NCBI GenBank assembly: GCA_902806565.1
Contig: CADCXA010000058.1
Coordinates: 372,001 to 436,000 of the forward strand
Direction: 5' to 3'
DNA from: Hypoxylon rubiginosum
Taxonomy: Eukaryota; Ascomycota; Sordariomycetes; Xylariales; Hypoxylaceae
Length of the DNA: 64,000 nucleotides
Below the pieces are notes generated by a model. That model saw only the letters and a program-made list of their open reading frames with translations. It searched no databases and was not told where the DNA came from. A program made the position numbers and the translations under genes. Positions 36,145 through 47,975 of the stretch are shown here, piece by piece. Each line of letters begins with the position of its first letter. Position 1 is the stretch's first letter.

Positions 36145-37182
36145 ATGTCTTTGAAAGTCGGTTACTTCCAAACCTTGGACGTATCGACGGAAGACAAAGT
36201 AATCATCCAAGATCAACTCTATGGTACCCATACGATATCGGATCCGGTACTCAATGATCTCTTACGGTCGCCTGCCCTAGCACGTCTCATAGGAGTACGC
36301 CAGCACGGCATTTCAGCCTTTCTAAACTTTACCCCTTCCATCACACGGTTTGAGCACTCGGTCGGTGCGTTTCTGCTCGTGCGCCATGTCGGAGGCAGCT
36401 TAGAGGAGCAGGTCGCGGCCCTACTTCACGATGTCAGCCACACTACCATGAGCCACGTCGTGGATTTCGCCCTGTCTGAACCGGGCGAGGGAAGCTTCCA
36501 CGAGGTGCATAAGATGCGATTTGTCAAAACAACGCAGATACCTGACATACTCGCCAAGTATGGATTCGGAGCTCTGAAACCCTTGGATGAAGAGTTGTAC
36601 CCGCTGGTCGAGATGCCTGCGCCTCACCTTTGTGCGGACCGGCTTGACTACGGTTTGCGCGACGCTGTGGGGTTCGGCAATCTTACGCCTGAGGACGCTC
36701 AGCGAGTCATAGCCTCCCTCAAAGCATTTCCCAATGCCACTTCACCGCATCGCTTGCTTGTCCTGCAAGACCAAGAAGCAGCACTGAGTCTAGCGAGAGG
36801 GTACATGGCATGCGATAGAGACGTGTGGGGCAACCCAGCGCACGGCAACCTCTACACGCGAACTGCAGAGCTCATGCGCTATTCTATTCGGAACGGAGGC
36901 GTAGGCGAGGAGGAATTATGGAAGTTATCGGACGAAGAGTTCTGGAGTAAGATGCGCGAAGTGTTGGACGCTAGCGGGCAAGAAGATATGAAAAGGCTAG
37001 AGTCCGAGGGTCTTCCCGATGACAAGGAGCTCCCACTCCCTCGCGGTGCGAAAGTTCGTACCATAGACCCCGATATATACGACCCATCCGGCGACAAGGC
37101 AGTTCCTCTGTCTATACTGGATCCCGAATATGCCGCGGAGAGAGAGCAATATGTTCTTGCGAGGAGAGCGTTGTATGCATAG
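36145..37182 (+). CDS. HD-domain metal-dependent phosphohydrolase
   Basis: This is an intronless 345-residue frame. The HD signature is complete: His71 in TRFEHSVGA, His95-Asp96 in ALLHDVSHT and a distal Asp in CADRLDYGLRD (about 165-168). The start of the domain, ARLIGVRQHGI, also matches dNTPase/SAMHD1-type HD proteins, where this region packs near the active site. Established for the family: these residues bind divalent metal and hydrolyse phosphoester or triphosphate substrates, often nucleotides. Which substrate this one uses is not known; it lacks the extra domains of SAMHD1. The single-exon structure contrasts with its neighbours and would be compatible with an old acquisition from bacteria, but that is only inference. 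Confidence 0.85.
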   Translation: MSLKVGYFQTLDVSTEDKVIIQDQLYGTHTISDPVLNDLLRSPALARLIGVRQHGISAFLNFTPSITRFEHSVGAFLLVRHVGGSLEEQVAALLHDVSHTTMSHVVDFALSEPGEGSFHEVHKMRFVKTTQIPDILAKYGFGALKPLDEELYPLVEMPAPHLCADRLDYGLRDAVGFGNLTPEDAQRVIASLKAFPNATSPHRLLVLQDQEAALSLARGYMACDRDVWGNPAHGNLYTRTAELMRYSIRNGGVGEEELWKLSDEEFWSKMREVLDASGQEDMKRLESEGLPDDKELPLPRGAKVRTIDPDIYDPSGDKAVPLSILDPEYAAEREQYVLARRALYA

Positions 37183-40100
37183 ATAGGTAGTTCCAACCAA
37201 TCATGCAGGGAAGTCCATTAGACAGTATACCCAAAGTACCTAGAGTAGAAAGCCCCTGACATTCTAATCATAGAGAAATAGCCTTCCTATCAAAGACCGA
37301 ACACAACATCCAATACCTCTGGTAAAAGGGGGGGAAAACAAACCGTATGTACTGGTGTCTTAGCATCTTTCGAAATAGTTGTCGATGTTGTGACCTCATG
37401 TAACAACCGAGCACAGAAATTATGTGATGGTCATCCGCATATACCTCTTAATCAACATGAAGTGACTGATAACCAGCGACCTAATACCATTTCCCACTTG
37501 TTGACCCGTCCAGTATTTGATACACTTACCTCCCTGACTGTTGTGATATTTCACCGGGACGATAAAGTGAAGGAAAACCCGGCAGGTATCTACTACAGCC
37601 GGATTAAAGAAGTCTAACGGAACGTCGCACCGTGGCGTTCTATCGACAATTGCATCCGAGTATATCGGAATCTCCGGCCACTAAGCTACCGACGACGGAA
37701 ACGTTGAGATCGGCAAGTTGGAGGCGAGTGTTGTCTATCTGTCCGTTCGCGTACCCGATGACATTGGCTAGCTCTATTATCGACACGAACCTCCTTGCAA
37801 TACCTACACATTGCCGTACTTAATATAATTCATCGGAGATCTCAGCGTTCTCTATATTTCGGTCAAGCACACGTGTTTCTGTCATAATGCAAACTGAACG
37901 GCGTGGAGATATTGAAGCTGCTAGGAATTCTAGGTACCTAGGTATACATACAATTTAAGGCTGTTTCTACTGCTGTCTCACCCCCTATTCGGGCTACTAG
38001 GCCGAACTCCCTGTTTAGAGAATTAGGGATTGAAGGACTGATCCCCACGGCCTAGAACCGACATTGAGCTGATTGCCGTCCCTTGAGAGTCTGGGCCGGG
38101 CTATACGGCCTCGCCGACTGTGGCGCAAGAGATATGTGATATGTTATCATTGGAACCTACTCACGAGTTTTTTCAAAAGGAAGTTTTGAACTCTGCATAG
38201 CAAGGGTTTCACCTATAGACTACCTATACTGGGACCGGAATCTTGTTCCTCCGTATACACTTCTCTTATCTACTACCGAACGACTGACAAATATAAATTA
38301 CTCGAAATGCTTGATAGAGAATGGGGGACCTGCGTGTAACTCGAAAACATACCGGGACCATGGTTGAATGAGCTAGTTTACATCACATCTCAGATTTCCC
38401 ATGCATATTTCAGCATAGAGTGGTGTGTAGGATTGTTAGATTTCGTGGTATATACGAAAAATGTTACGTTTGGATTTATGACCTGAATGGTTGGGTCTCA
38501 TCCGAGTGCTACTTAGAGATATCTGACAACTTGGATGTTTCTGATGAGGGACTTTTAACAAACAACACATAGCTACCGGGAAAGTCGACTCATTACCATG
38601 TACGGGTAAAAGCCAAGAGTAAGATCCGAGTTGGGGAACACGATACGTGCGCTTCATGCTTTTCCTGCATAGGACTAAGTGTAATGCTGGTGGTGTATAT
38701 GAGAGTGTTTAATAGGTGGATACATATGCCAGTTGTTAACCAATAGTCGATTGTGAGTATTCCGCAATCCCAGCAAATCAAATGAAAATGGATGGTTACA
38801 TCCATCTGGCCAGGTCGAACCGAACTCGTGCAGATGTATCATGTGTGTGTTTGTATTTATTCCATCTTTTTCTCCTATCTTGAATGTCTTTGTTGTTTTG
38901 AAGTCCGGCCGTGACAGAAGTGCTTAGTCATTACAAGTTAGGATTAGCCCCTGAATTACCCCTGAACCGTGCCTGAAGCTTTTAGAGCCTCTACGGTCTG
39001 CACGGTGAGTCTCCCGTCGCTCATGATCTGTTCGTTCACGCTACTGCCGCTCATTAGCAGGGGTGGACACCGAAGCGTGGTATCCTATTGGTTTGTGCGA
39101 CGAGAAAAAATGTAGCTAGAGGGAGCTAGCAATGCCGCATGCAATTACTAGCAGAAGCCGGTTCAGGGGCATATGCAACTAAAACCACGTGTGGAATTGG
39201 ATTTTTCTCATTCCTGATTTTTGACACTCTTCGGTTTGGGTCATGTCGATTGAAATCGGAATCAAGTTGTCGGGTCGCCCATTATGGGTACCTTTATGGG
39301 TCTCAATCACTGACCGAAGTACGTCATTTACGGTACTACTCATTAGCGATCAGGGGTAAGCGACCTCGCAGAGTACCTAGGTACCTTTGTATCTGGTCTT
39401 GTGCAACGACTTTTAAAGGGAACCGTTTCTTCAGCCTCTTGTTGCAACCCCTCGTTACTGTCATTGCGCCCCCCAGAATAGCAGAATGGGGGTATGGGTC
39501 TCCCCAGAGATTGTAACTTTGTAACCAAATGCGTAATGACGTAAATCTCCGAGCCCAAAAGAATGGTTCATCCTACTTTTCTCAAAGTTCTATCGCATCT
39601 CACCAAAAGATAACAGACGAAAGACTGGCGCGGCTAGGAAATATGGTTAGGTAAAATGGCAGAATGGTTAGGTAGAAATGCAGCATCTCCTTAATGCGCT
39701 TACTATGTGATACGTACCAAGTCCTCCGATCCCATCTAGATTCTATGAGCAAGAATTGATTTCATTCTCCGATTGTTTCCGTCTGATATGCAGCTGAGGT
39801 CTCCAACTTCTTACATGCATTCCGCTACCAACAGAATGCGATTATGGAGAGATCTCGGGGCACTGGAATGCAGCGTAGCCCACACCATCGCCGTATCCGC
39901 TATGCCAGCATGCCCATGGGGGCTCAGATTGAACTTTGGTCTTGCTTTTCCGTTACCGATCCCTATTCGTACATTATTCGTCCATTCGTGCCCCGGTGCA
40001 TTTGTTCCCTATTATACAACCCTACTAACGAAAGAAAAAGAAAGAAGAAAAAAAAAATGGTGGCTATGGCTAAGTAGTGTTTGGGCGGGTACATTCTCGG

Positions 40101-40388
40101 CAAACTGGAAAACCTTTTAGGTCACAGTATACCTTACCTTGTACGGTCGTTTTATGATTAGCCCGAGGACCCGTGGTACATTCAGGGGCAAAATTCAACT
40201 TAGCACACATGATTGGGTCTGAAACGACCGTGACAATAGCGGTACTACCAGTTACTACCCAATGGTAGCAACTTCAAGTATATTCAATGCGGTAAGGCGC
40301 AGTCACCTGATACCCCAAAACCCAAAGCCCAAAAGCCCGGGGCTACTGAGGGATAATTGCGTGGGATGACGCCAAGTAGCTTTGTTTT

Positions 40389-40425
40389 CCCCAGGCCGCC
40401 CCAGGCTTTCCCCAGGCTCCCCCAC
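40389..40425 (-). promoter_or_regulatory. cluster of four CreA/Mig1-type sites upstream of the sugar transporter
   Basis: CCCCAG occurs at 40389-40394, 40399-40404 and 40410-40415, and CCCCAC at 40420-40425. On the opposite strand these read CTGGGG and GTGGGG, matching the SYGGRG consensus for the carbon-catabolite repressor CreA (established in Aspergillus). The cluster lies about 320 bases before the transporter ATG. Glucose repression of that gene is inferred. Confidence 0.5.
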
Positions 40426-40613
40426 CACTAGGTCATATATCACAGCTCATTGGACAATTTATTTCGACCATGATACCTTTTGATACAGTGGGAAACCCTG
40501 TCAACCTTTGCGCCGGACAGCGTGACACCTCATGACACTACCGGGCCGCTACTATGTAAGTCGCTAAGACGTATTCATGGGTTGTACTTTAGCTGCCGTA
40601 AACTACTAGGATG

Positions 40614-40621
40614 TATATAAG
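40614..40621 (+). promoter_or_regulatory. TATA box of the sugar transporter
   Basis: TATATAAG is about 120 bases before the ATG at 40742, followed by a CT-rich leader with several TCTC/CATC tracts. Confidence 0.55.
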
Positions 40622-40741
40622 AAGGACCTATGCCCTTCGTAGTTCTTAGTTCGCCATTCGGCATTCAGTCTTGTCTCGACATCCCCATCTCCTTTCAGGT
40701 TCCACTCTCTTAGTAGGAACTCGACAATCTCTTGCAGCAAT

Positions 40742-42843
40742 ATGGCTACATCGAGAGCGAAACAGCCCTACTTTGGGCTCAAGGGCAAATGGCTAACCTT
40801 CTGGATCACGGTATGTCTATCCTATACCCCTACCCCTTACCCTTACCTATAGCCTGGTATCTATCTCTATACACGGCACGACTGACATGGTGGAATATAG
40901 TTCGCTTGTGCTACGGACATGACTCTGTTCGGTTATGACCAAGGCGTCTTCAGTACGTTGCTACTGCAATACCCCTAACATCAACGTCGGTGCTGATATC
41001 CTGGCTCTAGGTGGCGTTGTTATTTCAAAGGACTATCTTGATGTCCACAATCTTAACGGCCACGAGAACACGAACGTCCTATCTATCATCACGTCGATTT
41101 ACACCATCGGCTGTTTCTTTGGTGCCATTACGGCCTTTTACATCGGAGAGGTCATCGGCCGCAAGAAGACTGTCCTCGTCGGTACCGTAATAATGACTAT
41201 CGGCGCTATTCTCCAAACAAGTTCCTTTAGCGTCCCACACATGATAGTCGCCCGTATCATCACTGGGTATGTATCACCAGGAACGACTCAACATACACTG
41301 CATGACCAATAGGCTAACACGCGAAATAGCATCGGTAACGGAATCAACACGGCCACTGCGCCCGTTTGGCAGACGGAAACTTCCAAGGTCCACAACAGAG
41401 GAAAGCTTGTCATGCTCGAGATGGGCTTGAACATCTTTGGTTTCTCCTTGAGCAACTGGGTCAACTACGGAATGTCTTTCGTGGGAGGCTCTATTGGTTG
41501 GCGACTCCCTTTGTCTCTCCAGCTCGTGTTCTGTTTGATTCTTTTCACCACCGTCCCGTGGCTCCCCGAATCACCTAGGTAAGCAATTACTCACATTGCC
41601 CACTCATGCTAGCCCAGTCAACTAACATTGATGTCAGATGGCTGCTTGCTCATGGACGCGAGACCGAAGCTAGCAAGATCCTAGCGGATTTGGAAGACAA
41701 GCCCCTTGACGATCCTTATGTGATAGCTGAGCGGGAAGAAATCATCTACGGTATCGAGTATGAGCGTCAGAATGCGATAAATTGGGGAGACCTACTCCGG
41801 GGTCGTGGTAAGGCCGGAACCAAGACCATTCGACGATTACTCCTCGGTGCCGGCACGCAAGCTATGCAGCAGTTTGGTGGTATCAATGGTACGCATGGGA
41901 AAGAATACTCACCCCCTCCCGTCATTTGATATGCACATATGCTAACTGGAGGGTAGTGAGTAACAATTGCCTTGTTCAACCTAGCTACGGTCCCTATACC
42001 TATAAGGCAAACCTCCCGACTCACTACAGCAATATTAACGCGAGATAGATTATGTCGTACTACCTGCCTACCGTGTTGATTGAATCCGTCAAGCTTGATG
42101 ACAGCATGGCTCGTCTTATCGCGGCCTGCGCATCGGTCGCATACCTCTTCGCGGCTCTGGCGGCAGCGCCTCTTGTGGAAAAGTGCGGCCGTCGCATCAT
42201 GATGATAGTGTCAACGGTGGTCCAATTGCTCTGCTTCTTGCTTGTGACTATCTTGCTTTACTTCGCCGAGAAGCCGGGCTACCTTCACCAAGTCGAAGTG
42301 GCCGAAGCATCAGTCGTGTGGTTCATCATCTACTACATGGGCTTCGGCTTGGGAATGCTCGGTGTAAGTCCTGCATGAATTCAATATTACCTAGTGATTA
42401 AATTTGCTAACACATGCTCTTATTAGATTCCTTGGCTTTACCCAACCGAAATCAACTCGCTCCCCATGCGAACCAAGGGCGCCGCTGTTGCGACAATGAC
42501 AAATTGGATCACCAACTTTGTCGTTGTCGAAATTACCCCTATCGGCATCCAGACGCTGGGCTGGAAGTTCTACATCATCTGGGTGGTGACCAATGCGCTA
42601 TTCCTGCCCATCATTTGGCTCTTCTACCCCGAGACGGCCAACCGTACCCTGGAAGACCTGGACGCGTTCTACCGTGACAACCCGCCGCTAGTCCTCCACC
42701 GCGACCGCGACTCTACCTCGGTGCGCCGACCCGAGAGGTTCATCCAAGCTCAGGGTCGCGATATCGAAGAGGCTGCCGAGAACTTACGGCGGCGCGGCTC
42801 TATTATGGTCCACGACGGAGGCGAGAAGTCTGTTAGCGACTAA
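40742..42843 (+). CDS. MFS sugar transporter (sugar porter family)
   Basis: Exons 40742-40810, 40901-40952, 41011-41266, 41330-41578, 41638-41888, about 42050-42363 and 42427-42843 give ~535 residues, the usual size. Sugar-porter signatures: FGYDQGVF in helix 1, GRKKTVL in loop 2-3, RIITGIGNGINTATAPVWQTE, the PESPRWLL motif at the end of helix 6, QQFGGIN in helix 7, EKCGRR in loop 8-9 and YPETANRTLEDLD at the C-terminus. It should move hexoses or polyols across the plasma membrane with protons. The join after QQFGGIN does not work cleanly: exon 5 ends in phase 1 with G, and relatives continue with V-M-S-Y-Y, needing TT before ATG, but the only nearby AG (42048) leaves ATT, one base too many. 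Either a tiny exon is missing from this model or the gene carries a one-base lesion. Four CreA-type sites lie upstream. Confidence 0.85.
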
Positions 42844-44294
42844 ACAGATACCTGGATGATTCTGTGGTCGTTATCATACCTCGCTTCATCTGAACGTCGG
42901 ATACATCTTGGGCATTTTACTGAGGGTGGGACATACGCGAATTGTTTTACGAGGGATATATACCAGGCTTAGGGGTACATGCATGGGCGTTGATTTCCAT
43001 ATACACGGGATCTACAGGGTTTCCTTTACGGAGTAGATGTGATACCACTTTGCATTTTAGAATGAATGAAATCAATAGATTTCTTGATCATCAATCTGAA
43101 GGCCCCGGACACGGTCTTACCCATTGTCTATTTCCTGGACTCGGTGTAGCTGGTTAAGATGAGGAGTATTAGACCACTAGGACAACAAGGAAATCTCGAG
43201 GTAAAATCAAGAGTACTATTACTGAGATAATTTATTTCGGAAAAAGGACGTGTCTAGCGTTTTCTCTAGCTAGCACACATGTACGTATGGGATGCTGCCT
43301 TATGCCATAGCAGCTGCACAACCCGCTTGTCAAACTGGTTCCAAGGTATAATCGTTTTAAGACGCACATATGAAGTTCCTACACTACGAAACTCCGGTCA
43401 GAAGTATTAAAATTTAAACTAACCCTACTAGCCCTTCATGATATCTGGCCACAGCAGCTCAGACATGGCGAACAATGGTGTAATGACGATCCTCACTGTT
43501 GCCTAGGGCTCTCGGGAGTTCATCATCTACAGCTAGGTTAATATGGAACATTTCGATCTCTTCTAAACCGGCTCGACCTATTCAAAGGCGCCTAACCATT
43601 TCTAAACCTGTTCGACGGTACACGGAAGCACAAGGCGTTAGCTGAGACAGGTTTCACCTTATCGGCACGCACATCTTCGGGGTATTGTAACATCCCAACG
43701 AAGTCCGTTTCCGTCGACGATAGCTCAGCCATGTAATTTTCCGGACCCCTTTAGGAACACGTGTGGGTGCACATCGCCCACGACATACCTGTAGTCGTGC
43801 ACATCGTATGGCAGGGTGCCTACCAAGCCTCGTACAATTGGCCATATCGGTCTACGTGGGCAACGTTCCCATATTCCTAAGATCCGAGTCGAGATTTACC
43901 CCGAAATGAGACGCGGGGGAAGTACAACGACACCACCATGAGAACTAGCTCGCTCAAGAGGGACGCAGGTTTACGAGTGATAGAGAATATGCCGGCCAAT
44001 TATCGTGAAACATGGTAATCGACGGTAACATCAGCTCTAGGACAGCATGTTTTCTTAAAACTCCATGGAAGCGCCCACGACCGGATCAGTCTGTTTCCTT
44101 TCAGCATCCATATATCTGCTCCCCTAGATCAACCAGTATGCCGTGAAATTTGAGATTTATACCAAATGTTGAGCTGGGGTTAACTGTAAGCGTACATGAA
44201 TCTCCTTTTACTGTCTACGCGATTGTCACAAACTTGCTTATTTCTCATTTCTCCTTCCTCTATTCACCGTTAGGAAGTCTCTTCTAGGTCTAAA
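42844..44294. other. intergenic region between convergent genes
   Basis: No gene is supported between the transporter (+) and the PrsW-like gene (-). Minor open frames have no features. Confidence 0.55.
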
Positions 44295-45219
44295 TTAAGG
44301 GGGGCATTGAAGAGAGTCACGTACCTCTTCAGCTTTCCATCTCGCGTACCTATTTCGGACGACGAGTGCCAAAATCCCCTGAGTAGCAATAGCAATGCCC
44401 GCAACTACCAGCAACGACCTCCCGCGCGGATGCACCCATCCCACGTTCTCATCTGAAGCACTCGTAGCAAATAGCGAGAAGTCCCAGGCGCCGTGGAGGA
44501 ACACGGGGACGCGCAGGATCTCGACCAGACTCATGGCCTCTCCGCGGAAATCCCCACGGGACGCGGCTATCCCGATCAGCAAGCCGCTCGTGACGTGCAT
44601 GGGCGACCCGATGACCACGCGTTCGAACAGCGCCAGGAGCAGCTCTCCGTATCTCCGGTTCAGCTTCGCCGCCGCGGCGTACACGAAGCCGATGTTCTCG
44701 ACGGTGCTAAACCCCAGGGCCGACGCCGCCCCCAGCGTGACGTAGCTGTGCTCGTGCGCGACGCGGCCGCGGCGGCGCGCGTACATTATTCCACAGTACT
44801 TGAGGAGCTCCTCCGGCACGGCGGCCGCGCCGAACGCGAACACGAGCATGAACACCCAGTACCGCCACCGGCCGGCCATCCGCCGCCGCGCGGCGAGCGC
44901 TCCGGCGTCGAGGCCCGCGATATCATCTTCACTTCTCCCGATCTCCCGGAACAGCTGCGCGACGGCTGCCCCCTGCTGGAAGGAGGCTAGGGCAAGGAGG
45001 TACATCCAGATGAAGGTCTCGAGGTCCACCCTCTGGCCCTCGGGTCGTTTGCGATCGTATCGCAGCAGACATAATGTGGGGCCGAGGATGAAGACTGAGA
45101 GGAAAGCCGTCAGTGGCGATGGACAGGACTGGTAGGACGACCCAGATCAGGATCCTCGTAGATCGGGAAAACTGGAGCTGCGTCGCATGGCCCTCGGCTC
45201 GGGTTTTGCTGGTCTCCAT
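44295..45219 (-). CDS. PrsW-type intramembrane protease family protein (apparent frame break near the N-terminus)
   Basis: The long frame ending at 44295 has the family's motifs in order: VPEELLKY (the Glu-Glu-x-x-Lys motif), GFSTVENIGFVYA (Phe...Glu-Asn), IGSPMHVTSG (His) and FLHGAWDFSLF (His and Asp). Several hydrophobic helices lie between. In bacteria PrsW is a membrane-embedded protease that cleaves an anti-sigma factor; what a fungal relative cleaves is unknown. The N-terminus appears to start at the ATG at 45219 (METSKTRAEG..., then ILIWVVLPVLSIATDG), while the following helix SVFILGPTLCLLRYDRKRP is one base out of register. I found no donor of the right phase for the CTCTCAG acceptor, so either a one-base insertion near 45085-45110 or an unusual splice is involved. 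The product would be about 307 residues. Confidence 0.7.
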
Positions 45220-46848
45220 TTTCAGGGTACCTAAACAAGATCTATTCAAAATTTTCGAGGTCCGCTGAGGCTGCTACGGTAACTTCGCCCCCCCCCCCCC
45301 CTGACGTATCTACGCATGTGGGCTTATCGATAACAGGACCGGATGAGCGATATCGACCCCCTATATCCCCCTATTATTGTGAATGAGTGCGATGAGTACC
45401 TAACGTTGTTGCTGATAAGTGTCGTGATACTCAAGCTTGTGAGAACTCCTGAGAATTAATAGAAGTTCATGAAAAAAAAAAAAAATAGATGAACCTCTGA
45501 ACACATAACGCCGGAGATGATATTTATAGTCTTATAGCTTGCCAAGCGGTGAGCACGGCGATATCCCCAGGCATTGGGAGAGCTTAGCGCCATTGAATAC
45601 AGCGTATATGCGCGACGAGTCAACTATGAGTTCTATGCATCCGCCAATGAGGTTGATGCGCGACGGTATATAGAACACGCGGGGATAGCTCGGCGATTCT
45701 ACCTACCCAAGTCATGCAGTCTATTCGAGTATTGAACTGATCATACAGACATAACTATAACTGAAGGTACCAAATTGTTGTCGGTGCTGTGCATATTAAT
45801 CAAGAATGGCTCCTTCAACTTTCCCTCGGTACCAGAGACGTTTAGGAGTTAGATGCATGATATTGATTACCTAATGAAAGGTAAGGTTCCAAGTTATCGC
45901 CTCTCCGAAATAATTTTCGGCTTTATTATTCTTATCGTCGAATTTAATAATCAGTCCTCGGCATCGAATTAGTGTGAAACTCTAATGACAACGTGGCATA
46001 CCAGCATACCCCCGGGAGTCTTACGGGTCCTACGGGGCTCTTAGTACGAGAGCGGAACACAATGCGGAACACTATACCCAGAGGCGTTAAGTCTCCGCTA
46101 CTATATTGCTACTAACTAACCAGCTAACTACATTGTTTTTTATATTTTATATAGGGATTCTCTGTTTTAGGCAGCTGACTTTAGGCAGTGCTATCTTAGA
46201 GCCGGGACTCATCTCATGTACCGGCCTTGACCTTACCTATCTTACCCCTTATCCACTTATGGAAGTTGGCATGAAGAATCGTTAACGATATCCAACTCTT
46301 TGCCTACATGTATCATAACCGCACACCTGTATATTCTTGGGACTCCTATACATAGAGAACTTGTACGGAATTGTCTCGTCTATGGATTAACACATCCATC
46401 TATCCGTTTATCATTATGGCATCCCCGGGTACAGGCACGCAAGACGGACTAATGTCTGGACTGTGGACCCTTATCTCCTCAAGTCCACCTATTCATCTCT
46501 TCCACCGCCTTCTGCTTCCCAAATTGGGTCCAAAGACGAGGTAGCTCGCTATACTAGGTGCGGCCCTTTCCGCACTGGCGACTCAACGTCATTCGTAGGT
46601 GAAAAATGAGATTTGTAAGGACGGCGCCACTCGGTTTCGCTTATTAGTGTTGAGAGAAAAAACTTTTATCATGATCCCATGTATATAAACTGGTTGAGTT
46701 GACCGATAAAAGCGTAGAGACTGCCCATTGACAATTCATAGACACATTATCTTAACACTAACTCCAACACTAACTCTAAATACCACCCTAAGAACTGCTC
46801 TAAACACCCTAAACACCTATCCGAGCTCCCAACGATCCGATACAAAAG
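45220..46848. other. divergent intergenic region
   Basis: This is promoter DNA of the PrsW-like gene (-) and the alcohol dehydrogenase (+). It holds a 14-C homopolymer, an A-run at about 45471-45485 and a TATATAA at 46683-46689, about 160 bases before the dehydrogenase ATG. No gene is seen. Confidence 0.55.
45288..45301 (+). repeat. 14-base C homopolymer
   Basis: An uninterrupted run of 14 C lies about 70 bases upstream of the PrsW-like start codon (it reads as G on the gene's strand). Confidence 0.9.
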
Positions 46849-47975
46849 ATGTCTTTTACGTTCACCGTCTTCAAGGGCGACAAGTCTGGCGCGCCGAAGA
46901 AGTCGACTACCACCAAACCCGATAAACTATCTGGAGACAGCGTTTTGCTCAAGGTCACAGCTTCTGGGCTATGTGGAACTGGTAAGCATCTTTGAACGAG
47001 TTTCACAAACATGAATATAGCGGTTGCTAACCAGAACTTTTAGATCTCCATTACGTAATCAACCCCTGAATCCGATTTGCGATATATGAATATTAAGCTG
47101 ACATACACGGTCAGAGAAAAGATGATGGTATGGTCCTAGGACACGAGGGAGTCGGCGTTGTCGAAGCCACCGGACCTCTGTGCAAGGTCCTAAAGAAGGG
47201 AGACCGGGTGGGCTGGGGATACGAGCACGACAGCTGCGGCCACTGCCACCAGTGCCTGACCGGCGCCGAGACCTACTGCCCGGAGCGCGCCCTATATGTA
47301 TACGCGAACCGCGACCAGGGCAGCTTCGCGTCCCACGCCATCTGGCGGGAGGCGTTCCTGTTCAAGATCCCCGACGCGATATCGGACGCGGACGCCGCGC
47401 CCCTGATGTGCGGCGGCGCCACCGTGTTCAACGCGCTCAACGCGTACAGCGCGCTCCCCACCGAGACCGTCGGCGTCATGGGCGTCGGCGGCCTCGGCCA
47501 CCTGGCCATCCAGTTCGCGGCCAAGATGGGCTGCCGCGTCATCGTGATCTCGAGCACCGAGTCGAAGAAGGAGGAGGCCATGCGGCTCGGTGCCCACGAG
47601 TTCGTCGCGACCAAAGGCCAGACCGAGCTCAAGGTGTCGCACCCGCTCGACCGCCTGCTGGTCACCACCTCGGGCCAGCCCGACTGGGCCCAGCTCGTGC
47701 CGATCCTGGCACCCGGCGCCACCATCCACCCGCTGTCCGTCGACGGCGGCAACTTCTCGATCCCCTACCTGCCCCTCATCGCGGTCCCCATCACCGTCCA
47801 GGGGTCCATCGTCGCCCCGCGGTACATCCAGAAGCGCATGCTCGAGTTCGCCGCCCTCCACCAGATCAGGCCGGTGCTCGAGATCTTCCCGATGACCGAG
47901 GCCGGTATCGTCGAGGCTATGGACAAGTTGGAGAAGGGCCAGATTCACTTCCGCGCCGTTCTGGTGCCCCAGTAA
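46849..47975 (+). CDS. zinc-dependent alcohol dehydrogenase (MDR family)
   Basis: Three exons, 46849-46981, 47044-47054 and 47115-47975, give 334 residues; exon 2 is only 11 bases and supplies the last two bases of Asp45 plus LHY of GLCGTDLHY. Catalytic zinc ligands: Cys42, His58-Glu59 in GHEG and Cys147 in PLMCGGATVF. Structural zinc ligands: Cys89, 92, 95 and 103 in CGHCHQCLTGAETYC. The NAD(P)-binding Rossmann loop GVGGLG is at about 171-176, with SSTESKKEEA at the cofactor-discriminating strand end, which would suit NADP. It should oxidise an alcohol or reduce an aldehyde in the cytosol; the substrate is not known. The big third exon is very GC-rich, so long shadow frames exist beside it. 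Confidence 0.92.

Larger units (their letters stand above)
37183..40741. other. long gene-free interval
   Basis: No coding frame here is convincing over 3.5 kb; those present are short and featureless. It contains a TAGGTACCTAGGTA string at about 37933, the CreA-like cluster at 40389-40425 and a TATA box for the sugar transporter. Decayed transposon DNA is possible, but nothing is recognised. Confidence 0.55.
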
